64,000 nt of DNA, from the NCBI RefSeq assembly GCF_036226665.1, contig NZ_CP109007.1:5310501-5374500 (forward strand), written 5' to 3'. Source of the stretch: Streptomyces sp. NBC_00691. Lineage in GTDB: Bacteria; Actinomycetota; Actinomycetes; Streptomycetales; Streptomycetaceae. Below, piece after piece: positions 1-7,197 of this stretch. The position numbers and the translations under genes are program-made. Positions within the stretch are counted from its first letter, which is position 1. Every line of letters starts with the position of its first letter. The notes under the pieces were generated by a model. It saw only the letters and a program-made list of their open reading frames with translations, did not search any database and had not been told where the DNA came from.

Positions 1-170
1 TCGTCGCCTGGTCGCCGTCGCTCAAGGTCAAGGGCAAGCGCAGCTTCAAGGCCTCCTCCCTCATCGGGCGGGGCAGCGGCGAGGCATTCCAGATGGCCTT
101 CTCGGGCCAGGGCATCGTCGTCGTACAGCCGAGCGAGGACAGCACCGACCGCCTGCGGGCCCGGGGCTGA
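1..170 (+). CDS. AIM24 family protein, C-terminal fragment
   Basis: The reading frame is open from the window edge (first full codon at base 3) and stops with TGA at 168-170, so only the last 55 residues are visible. The tail (AFSGQGIVVVQPSE) closely matches the C-terminus of the next gene (SFLGQGFALVQPSE), which marks it as an AIM24 (TIGR00266-type) beta-sandwich protein. The next AIM24 gene follows after 19 bp with a GGGGGAGCGAG ribosome site, so the two look like tandem paralogues in one operon. The biochemical role of bacterial AIM24 proteins is not established. Confidence 0.8.
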   Translation, partial: VAWSPSLKVKGKRSFKASSLIGRGSGEAFQMAFSGQGIVVVQPSEDSTDRLRARG

Positions 171-189
171 GGGGGAGCGAGAACACACC

Positions 190-945
190 ATGCAGAGCCC
201 GCTTTTCAACCACGCCGAACAGCAGAGCCAGGAGCGGTACGTCATCCAGAACCCGCAGCTCCTGCGGGTCAGCCTCACCGGGCAGGACGACATCCTGGCC
301 CGCAAGGGCGCCATGGTCGCGTACCAGGGACTCGTCGACTTCGACGGCGAGTACAAGACCCCCGGCCAGCGCCGGGCCCAGGCACGCACCGGTGAGGGCC
401 TCGACCTCATGCGCTGCTCCGGCCAGGGCACGGTCTACTTCGCCAACCTCGCCCAGTACGTGCACGTCGTGGACGTCGAGCAGGAGGGCCTGACCGTCGA
501 CAGCGCCTACGTCCTGGCGCTCGACTCCACCCTCCACACCGAGGTCATCGCCGTCGACAGCCAGTACGGCGTCTCCGGCACCGGCAAGTACCAGCTCAAC
601 ATCTCCGGCCGCGGCCGGGTCGCCCTGATGACCTCGGGGCAGCCGCTGATGATGCACGTCACGCCCGAGAAGTACGTGAGCGTCGACGCGGACGCCATCG
701 TCGCCTGGTCCACCGGACTGCGCGTCCAGATGCAGGCCCAGACGCACAGCTCCAGCGTCCGCACCCGCCGCGGCAGCACCGGCGAGGGCTGGGAACTCAG
801 CTTCCTCGGCCAGGGCTTCGCGCTCGTCCAGCCCAGCGAGGTCATGCCCCCGCAGAACGCGGCCATCGGCCAGGGCATCGCCGCCCAGTTCGGCGCCGGA
901 CAGCACGGCTCCCACGCCCAGAACCAGAACAACGCCTGGAACTAG
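190..945 (+). CDS. AIM24 family protein
   Basis: A complete 251-residue AIM24 family protein starting at ATG 190 behind GGGGGAGCGAGAA. It has no signal peptide or membrane segment, so it is probably cytoplasmic. The body is the repeated beta-strand and glycine pattern typical of the family (for example SGRGRVALMTSG around residues 138-149 and WSTGLRVQMQAQ around 177-188), and it ends in a Gln/Asn-rich tail. It is the second of two adjacent AIM24 genes, and a strong hairpin closes the unit just after the stop. Family membership is secure; no enzymatic activity can be inferred. Confidence 0.88.
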   Translation: MQSPLFNHAEQQSQERYVIQNPQLLRVSLTGQDDILARKGAMVAYQGLVDFDGEYKTPGQRRAQARTGEGLDLMRCSGQGTVYFANLAQYVHVVDVEQEGLTVDSAYVLALDSTLHTEVIAVDSQYGVSGTGKYQLNISGRGRVALMTSGQPLMMHVTPEKYVSVDADAIVAWSTGLRVQMQAQTHSSSVRTRRGSTGEGWELSFLGQGFALVQPSEVMPPQNAAIGQGIAAQFGAGQHGSHAQNQNNAWN

Positions 946-955
946 GCACGCGTAA

Positions 956-995
956 GGGAGAGGGGCGGTCGCCGAACGGCGACCGCCCCTCTCCC
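956..995. terminator. Bidirectional hairpin terminator
   Basis: An 18-bp perfect inverted repeat (956-973 with 978-995) around a GAAC loop lies between the convergent AIM24 and Nudix genes. It is positioned to end both transcripts. There is no T-run, as is usual for Streptomyces. Confidence 0.8.
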
Positions 996-1009
996 GTGTC
1001 CGGGCGCCG

Positions 1010-1531
1010 CTAGAGGCGCGCCAGCGTGCTCTCCAGGAGACGGACCACCGACGTGTCCGCCACGCCCGCCACCTCGTCGTACGCGAACCAGCGCAGGTCC
1101 AGCGACTCCTCGCTGATCTGCTCCACCGCACCGGCCGGAGCCAGCGCCGCGTACTGCACGTCCAGGTGCCAGTGGCAGGGCGCCGGGATCGGATGCCGGT
1201 CCAGCCGCACCGGGCCGCCCGGCAGCAGGGTCAGTCCCGTGATCCCGGACTCCTCGGTGGCCTCCCGCAGCGCGGCCGCCTCGACCGTCGTGTCACCCGC
1301 CTCGCAGTGACCGCCCATCTGCAGCCACATGCCCAGCTTCTTGTGCAGGGTCAGCAGCACCCGCCCGCGCGTGGGGTCGACCACCAGCGCGCTGGAGGTC
1401 AGATGCCCGGCCCCGCAGGGCTTGTACATGCCGTCCGGATGCGCGTCCAGATGGGCCAGGTACGCGTCGCGCAGCTCCGGCTGGTCCCCGTACCCCTTGA
1501 GGACGAGGACCGCGTCGTCGTGCAGAGTCAC
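1010..1531 (-). CDS. Nudix hydrolase
   Basis: A 173-residue Nudix-fold hydrolase. The Nudix box is GGHCEAGDTT followed by LREATEESGI around residues 80-105, supplying the REAxEE metal-binding glutamates; the first conserved Glu of the box is replaced by Asp and the spacing is one residue longer than in MutT. The start is GTG 1531, whose TG overlaps the TGA stop of the upstream gene (GTGA overlap), with AAGGAG just before it. The reading frame remains open further upstream but lies over the neighbouring gene, so a longer start is unlikely. The substrate is unknown; family members hydrolyse nucleoside diphosphate derivatives. It is translationally coupled to the DUF2342 gene. Confidence 0.85.
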   Translation of the reverse strand: MTLHDDAVLVLKGYGDQPELRDAYLAHLDAHPDGMYKPCGAGHLTSSALVVDPTRGRVLLTLHKKLGMWLQMGGHCEAGDTTVEAAALREATEESGITGLTLLPGGPVRLDRHPIPAPCHWHLDVQYAALAPAGAVEQISEESLDLRWFAYDEVAGVADTSVVRLLESTLARL

Positions 1532-2958
1532 TCCTTGCCGTCCCCGTCTTCCGGGGCGTCGCCCTTGGCCGCCTCGCCGAGCATCTTGTCGATCTCGGAG
1601 AAGTCGAGGTGCTCGCGGTGCACGAAGCCGTCCGGGTCGTCCAGGTCGGTCGCCGTCGGCAGCATGTCCGGGTGCTCCCACAGACCGTCACGGCCGTCGA
1701 CCCCGCGCGCGTCGGTCAGCGACGCCCACAGGCGCGCCGCGTCCCGCAGCCGCCGCGGCCGCAGCTCGAGACCGATCAGCGTGGCGAAGGTCTGCTCGGC
1801 GGGACCGCCCGAGGCCCGGCGCCGGCGCAGCGTCTCGCGCAGCGCGTCCGCCGACGTGAGGCGCGACTTGGCGGCCTCGTGGACCACCGCGTCCACCCAG
1901 CCCTCGACGAGCGCCAGCGCCGTCTCCAGACGGGCCAGGGCCGCCTTCTGCGCCGGGGTGTCCTCCGGCTGGAACATGCCCTGCTGGAGGGCCTCCTGAA
2001 GCTGCTCCGGGTGCGTCGGGTCGAGCTGGCCCACCGCCTCCTCCAGCTTCGAGGTGTCGACCTTGATCCCTCGCGCGTACCCCTCGACCGCGCCGAACAG
2101 GTGCGCGCGCAGCCACGGCACGTGGGCGAAGAGACGCTGGTGCGCGGCCTCGCGCAGCGCCAGGTAGAGCCGCACCTCGTCGGAGGGCACGCCCAGGTCC
2201 TTGCCGAAGGCCTCGATGTTCAGCGGCAGCAGCGCCGCCCGGCCCGCGGGCCCGAGGGGCAGACCGACGTCGGTCGAGCCGACGACCTCACCGGCGAGCG
2301 CGCCGACGGCCTGCCCGATCTGCTGGCCGAACATGGCGCCGCCCATGGAGCGCATCATGCCGATCAGCGGGCCCGCCATGGCCTGCATCTCCTCCGGCAG
2401 GACGTCGCCCATCGCCGAGCCGACCCGCTCGGCGACCGGGTCCACGAGCTGCTGCCACGCCGGCAGCGTCGCCTCGACCCACTCCGCGCGGCTCCACGCC
2501 ACGGCCGTGCTCGCGCCCGAGGGCAGCGAGGTCACGCCGTCCAGCCACAGGTCGGCGAGGCGCACGGCCTCCTCGACCGCGGCCTTCTCCGCCGGGCCCA
2601 CGCTGGCGTCCTTGGTGCCGTCGGCGGTGCCCTGGGCCACCACCTGGCGCGCGATCTGCTTGGCCATGTCCCAGTTGACCGGACCGCCCTCGTAGCTCAG
2701 CATCTGGCCGAGCTGCTGGAAGGCCGCACCGAGGTCGTTGGGGTTCAGCGAGCCGAACATCGCCGCGAACGGATTGTCCGCTCCGCCGGGCCCGCCCATG
2801 CCGGGCAGCCCACCGAAGCCGAACGGGTTCGCCCCGAACGGGTTGCCGCCCTGGCCCCCGGACCCCTGGCCACCTCCGGCGGGGTCCTTCTTCTTGCCCT
2901 CGTCGCCGTTCTCCGGCTCCTCCGGCGGAAGGCCGAATCCGAATGGGGTGTCACTCAC
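1528..2958 (-). CDS. DUF2342 zinc-dependent metalloprotease-like hydrolase
   Basis: A 476-residue protein of the actinobacterial DUF2342 family, often annotated as zinc-dependent metalloprotease or coenzyme F420 biosynthesis-associated. The start GTG 2958 has a GAGGAAA ribosome site. The first 90 residues are low-complexity Gly/Pro/Asn. The conserved core begins around residue 110, with a helical region at 215-260 and the family hallmark LREAAHQRLF around residue 300. The C-terminal 60 residues are acidic. There is no signal peptide. It is the first gene of a two-gene unit with the Nudix hydrolase. The family's protease activity is predicted rather than demonstrated, to my knowledge. Confidence 0.8.
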   Translation of the reverse strand: MSDTPFGFGLPPEEPENGDEGKKKDPAGGGQGSGGQGGNPFGANPFGFGGLPGMGGPGGADNPFAAMFGSLNPNDLGAAFQQLGQMLSYEGGPVNWDMAKQIARQVVAQGTADGTKDASVGPAEKAAVEEAVRLADLWLDGVTSLPSGASTAVAWSRAEWVEATLPAWQQLVDPVAERVGSAMGDVLPEEMQAMAGPLIGMMRSMGGAMFGQQIGQAVGALAGEVVGSTDVGLPLGPAGRAALLPLNIEAFGKDLGVPSDEVRLYLALREAAHQRLFAHVPWLRAHLFGAVEGYARGIKVDTSKLEEAVGQLDPTHPEQLQEALQQGMFQPEDTPAQKAALARLETALALVEGWVDAVVHEAAKSRLTSADALRETLRRRRASGGPAEQTFATLIGLELRPRRLRDAARLWASLTDARGVDGRDGLWEHPDMLPTATDLDDPDGFVHREHLDFSEIDKMLGEAAKGDAPEDGDGKE

Positions 2959-3172
2959 AGGTTTCCTCGGCTCGTAGGGCCGCCGGCCTCCTGCCGACGG
3001 CGACTGCCCGACCAGGGCCTGTCCAGACAGGCCCCGCACACCACCAGCGTAGACATCCGGGCCGGAAATGGGCTCGGTGCTCCGCCGGGCCGTGCCCTGC
3101 GGCAGGATGGACGCCACCTGGTCCGTACGCGTCATCCGTGTACGTACTGAAGACAACCGCTGGAGACGCCCG

Positions 3173-4282
3173 GTGAGTTCCCCAGATCCACAGGTTCGCG
3201 GAGCGCGAAACCTCTCAACCCGGTCCGCCGCGCGCGGCCCCGTCGTCGCGGTCACCGGTGCCGCTTCCGGCGTCGGTGACCTGCTGACCAGGCGCCTGGC
3301 CGCGTCCGACGAGATCAAGAAGGTCGTCGCCATCGACGAGCGCCGGGGCGAGGTCGCCGAGGCGCAGTGGCACATCCTCGACGTGCGCGACCCGGCCATC
3401 GCCGAGAAGCTGCGCGGCGCGGACGTCGTCGTGCACCTCGCCGTCGATCTCGACCTGGAGACCGACCCCGCCGCCCGGACGGCCTACAACGTGCGCGGCA
3501 CGCAGACCGTGCTGACCGCCGCGGCCGCCGCCGGGGTCCACCGGGTGGTGCTGTGCACCTCCGCGATGGTCTACGGCGCACTGCCCGACAACGACATCCC
3601 GCTCTCCGAGGACGCCGAGCTCAGGGCCACGGCGGAGGCCACCGGCGTGGGCGACATGCTGGAGATCGAGCGCCTCGGGCGCCGGGCCCCGCGCGCCCAC
3701 CCCGGCCTCAACGTCACCGTGGTCCGCCCGGCCGTCCTGATCGGCGGTACGGACACGGCGCTGACCCGCTACTTCGAGTCGCCCCGGCTGCTCGTCGTCG
3801 CCGGCTCCCGGCCCACCTGGCAGTTCTGCCACGTGGAGGACCTGGTCAGCGCTCTGGAGTACGCGGCCCTTGAGAAGGTCGAAGGGGAGTTCGCGGTCGG
3901 CTGCGAGGGCTGGCTGGAGCAGGAGGAGGTCGAGGAGCTCTCCGGGATCCGGCGCATGGAACTGCCCTCCGCCGTCGCCCTCGGCGCCGCGGCCCGGCTC
4001 CACCGGATCGGGCTGACCCCGTCCCCGGCGGGCGACCTCGCGTACACGATGCACCCGTGGGTGGTCAGCGTCGGACGCCTGCACGACGCCGGCTGGCGGC
4101 CGAAGTGGACGAACGAGGAGGTCCTCGCGGCGCTCCTGGAGGAGGTCGAGGGCCGTCACACGGTCGCCGGCCGCCGACTGGGCCGCAAGGACGCCACGGC
4201 GGCGGGCGCTGCCGGGGCGACGGTGGCCCTGCTCGGCACGGCGGCGCTCGTCCGGCAGATGCGGAAGCGGCGGGGGATCTGA
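3173..4282 (+). CDS. Extended SDR / NAD-dependent epimerase-like protein
   Basis: A 369-residue extended short-chain dehydrogenase-like protein. GTG 3173 is chosen because GGAGA sits eight bases upstream and the first 100 bases of the longer frame are poorly conserved in character. The Rossmann motif TGAASGVG lies near residue 26, followed by an acidic nucleotide-binding strand (VVAIDE), DVVVHLA near 85 and TSAMVYG near 130. The usual catalytic YxxxK is absent: the expected position reads ATGVGDMLEIERL. The C-terminus has a short hydrophobic stretch (around 345-362) before a basic end (RQMRKRRGI), suggesting membrane attachment. It may bind NAD(P) without acting as a classical dehydrogenase. 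Confidence 0.75.
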   Translation: MSSPDPQVRGARNLSTRSAARGPVVAVTGAASGVGDLLTRRLAASDEIKKVVAIDERRGEVAEAQWHILDVRDPAIAEKLRGADVVVHLAVDLDLETDPAARTAYNVRGTQTVLTAAAAAGVHRVVLCTSAMVYGALPDNDIPLSEDAELRATAEATGVGDMLEIERLGRRAPRAHPGLNVTVVRPAVLIGGTDTALTRYFESPRLLVVAGSRPTWQFCHVEDLVSALEYAALEKVEGEFAVGCEGWLEQEEVEELSGIRRMELPSAVALGAAARLHRIGLTPSPAGDLAYTMHPWVVSVGRLHDAGWRPKWTNEEVLAALLEEVEGRHTVAGRRLGRKDATAAGAAGATVALLGTAALVRQMRKRRGI

Positions 4283-4383
4283 CCGGGAGGCGCGGCGGCC
4301 TGTAGGACCCTCCTACGGGGGCCGCCGACGACCGGTCGAAACCGCTATTCCGGGATGTCGCGCGCGTACGGCACGATGGACGC

Positions 4384-4848
<465 letters not shown>

Positions 4849-5067
4849 AGCCCGTCACCCCTTGATCGGGGGTCCCGCCCCCGGCCGGTGGCCGGGGCCT
4901 GCTGACGGCCGCCGTCCCCGAGCCGGCCAAGGGGGTCCGAAGCGCAAGTCGACGCGCCGACGGGGCGTAGCCGAACGCCCGATTTGCGTAACCGCCCCCC
5001 AGGCGCGAGCGTTGATCCCACAGATGACAGAGTCTGCTGATCAACTCACTGGGGATGGGAGGTCGGG

Positions 5068-5298
5068 ATGGCAGCGCTGGCCTGGTTGCTGATTCCGCTT
5101 TTCGCAGTCGTCGGCGCGGCGATATGGGGAAGCTGGGCTTCGAGGAACAAGACCATAGGCGACGTGGCAGAACTCGCCGGCTACGCACGCTTCCGGGACG
5201 CGATGGAACGCGCCCACACCACGACCCCGGATTCCGCTCGTCCCGAGCGCGAACCGGCCGCCGCCGCGGGCGGCGCCGCCACCTCGCCGTCGAGCTGA
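5068..5298 (+). CDS. Small single-pass membrane protein
   Basis: A 76-residue protein starting at ATG 5068 behind GGGAGGTCGGG. Residues 3-25 form one hydrophobic helix (LAWLLIPLFAVVGAAIWGSW), followed by a soluble, charged tail containing an YARFRDAMERAH segment and an Ala/Pro-rich end. I do not recognise a function. Its position directly before the YlbL-type protease gene (66 bp gap) suggests co-expression. Confidence 0.7.
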   Translation: MAALAWLLIPLFAVVGAAIWGSWASRNKTIGDVAELAGYARFRDAMERAHTTTPDSARPEREPAAAAGGAATSPSS

Positions 5299-5364
5299 CG
5301 CCGGCCCGCCCCGTACGGCCCGCCCCAGGGGTGCACCCACAGGCGAGTCCCGTACTGTCGTTCC

Positions 5365-6453
5365 ATGCCACGCCGCACCGCGACGATGCTCGCCTCCACC
5401 CTGGTCCTGATCTGTCTGCTCATCGCGGGCGTCCTGATCCCGGTGCCGTACGCGGAGATGAGCCCGGGCCCCACGGTCAACACCCTCGGCGAGGCCAGGG
5501 GAGAGCCCGTCCTGCACATCTCGGGGCGCAAGACGTACCCGACCGACGGGCACCTCAACATGACCACGGTCCGTGTCACGAGCGCGGACTACAAGATGAA
5601 CGCCGTCGAGGCGGTCTACGGCTGGCTGGCCCACGACAACGTGGTGGTTCCGCACGACACGCTCTACCCGGACGGCAAGACCGAGGAGCAGTCGAGCCAG
5701 GAGAACGCGGAGGAGTTCAGCCAGTCGCAGGAGAGCGCCAAGGTGGCCGCGCTCAAGGAGCTGAACATCCCGGTCGTCTCCCGCGTGGTCGTCGGCACCG
5801 TGATCAAGGGCTCGCCCGCCGAGGGCAAGCTGCACGCCGGTGACGTGATCAAGGCGGTCGACGGGGTGGCGATCGCCGCGCAGGCCGATGTCGCCAAGCA
5901 GGTCGTGAAGCGGAAGCCCGGCCAGGACGTCGCGTTCACGATCGTCCCCGCCAAGGAGGCGGCCGCCGCCGAGAAGGCCGGCAAGGAGCCCACCGTCACC
6001 CGGAAGGTGGTCATCACGACCACCACGTCCGAGGAGGGCGACCGGGCCGTCGTCGGCATCCAGGCCGGCACCGACCATGTCTTCCCGTTCACCATCGACA
6101 TCAACCTGGCCGACGTCGGCGGCCCCAGCGCCGGGCTGATGTTCGCGCTCGGGATCGTCGACAAGCTCACCCCGGAGAGCCTCACCGGCGGCCGCTTCAT
6201 CGCGGGCACCGGCACCATCGACGACGACGGCAAGGTCGGCCCGATCGGCGGCATCGAGATGAAGCTGGTCGGCGCGCGCAACGCAGGCGCCCAGTACTTC
6301 CTCACCCCGGCCGACAACTGCGAGAACGCCGTGCGGGACACCCCCGACGGGCTCACCCTCGTCAAGGTGGACACCATCGACGACGCCGCGAAGTCCCTGG
6401 AGAAGCTCCGCGCGGGCGACACGAAGTCCCTGCCGAGCTGCTCGAAGGGCTGA
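5365..6453 (+). CDS. YlbL-type PDZ and Lon-like serine protease
   Basis: A 362-residue membrane-anchored S16 (Lon C-terminal-like) protease of the YlbL family. One N-terminal transmembrane helix spans residues 6-26. A PDZ domain lies around residues 150-200 (KGSPAEGKLHAGDVIKAVDG). The Lon-type proteolytic domain follows, with catalytic Ser255 in GGPSAGLMFAL and Lys300 in GIEMKLVGARN; the 45-residue spacing fits the Lon Ser-Lys dyad. The active domain should face outside the cytoplasm. B. subtilis YlbL is a cell-division checkpoint protease; a similar role here is inference. A strong terminator follows. Confidence 0.88.
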   Translation: MPRRTATMLASTLVLICLLIAGVLIPVPYAEMSPGPTVNTLGEARGEPVLHISGRKTYPTDGHLNMTTVRVTSADYKMNAVEAVYGWLAHDNVVVPHDTLYPDGKTEEQSSQENAEEFSQSQESAKVAALKELNIPVVSRVVVGTVIKGSPAEGKLHAGDVIKAVDGVAIAAQADVAKQVVKRKPGQDVAFTIVPAKEAAAAEKAGKEPTVTRKVVITTTTSEEGDRAVVGIQAGTDHVFPFTIDINLADVGGPSAGLMFALGIVDKLTPESLTGGRFIAGTGTIDDDGKVGPIGGIEMKLVGARNAGAQYFLTPADNCENAVRDTPDGLTLVKVDTIDDAAKSLEKLRAGDTKSLPSCSKG

Positions 6454-6471
6454 GTCCGCGTCCGTACGTGC

Positions 6472-6506
6472 GAAGGGGCGCCCGGTCACCGACCGGGCGC
6501 CCCTTC
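6472..6506. terminator. Bidirectional hairpin terminator
   Basis: A 16-bp perfect stem (6472-6487 with 6491-6506) with an ACC loop lies between the YlbL-type gene and the convergent PPA1309 family gene. Confidence 0.8.
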
Positions 6507-6522
6507 CGCTGTCGGGCGGAGG

Positions 6523-7074
6523 TCAGCTCTCGAAGGTCGCCGTCAGCGCCTCGGCGAGGCCCGGCACCAGGTCGGGGCCGGTCAGGACCTCGGTCGCGGT
6601 GTCCTTCTCGCGGAGCCGGATCGCCGCCTCGCGGGCGCCGCCGCGCAGCACGGCCACGGTCATCCGTACCTCCTGGCGGTCAGGGTGGGCGGCCACCCAC
6701 TTGGCGAGCTGCTTCTCGTTCAGGCCCTGCGGGACCTGGGCCTCCGCCGACGGGGGAAGCATGAGCCGCTCCACCGTCATGGCGCAGCCGGCGACGCCCG
6801 CCGGCCAGGCGATCGTGCCGAGGAATTCGTCGAGGGGCTTCCCGCGCGGCAGCTTCTCCTGCTCGATCGGGGTGTAGGCGGTGGCATCGTCACCCAGGCC
6901 CAGCTGGGAGGCGAGCGCGGGTTCCTTGGCGCGCAGCCGTGCGGTGTCGACCAGGGCGAACAGACGGGCCGGCTGGTCCCAGCCGAGGCCCGCCGCGTAC
7001 TCGTCGATCTCGAGCACCGCGCGGGTGAGGGGGCTCGCGGCCATTGCCGGGCCGGAGGGGGAAACGTTGGACAT
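6523..7074 (-). CDS. PPA1309 family protein
   Basis: A 183-residue soluble protein matching the actinobacterial PPA1309 family: N-terminal LTRAVLEIDEYAAGLGWDQP, central LDEFLGTIAWPAGVAGCAM and C-terminal GLAEALTATFE. The start ATG 7074 is preferred because the frame upstream loses family character. Function is unknown. It diverges from the UPF0182 gene, and the pair is commonly adjacent in Streptomyces. Confidence 0.82.
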   Translation of the reverse strand: MSNVSPSGPAMAASPLTRAVLEIDEYAAGLGWDQPARLFALVDTARLRAKEPALASQLGLGDDATAYTPIEQEKLPRGKPLDEFLGTIAWPAGVAGCAMTVERLMLPPSAEAQVPQGLNEKQLAKWVAAHPDRQEVRMTVAVLRGGAREAAIRLREKDTATEVLTGPDLVPGLAEALTATFES

Positions 7075-7197
7075 GACCAATATCCTGCCTCCTCTTCCCC
7101 TGAACACGGGAACTAGGTAAAGCCTCAGTAAGTTGCACCATTGGGCTCTACGATCGCGGGGCCTGCTTTCAGACGCATCAACATCGAGGGGCGCACG

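Noticed and set aside
1609..3150. Plus-strand open frame of 513 codons
   Set aside because: It is antisense to the DUF2342 gene and has a composition typical of a shadow frame.
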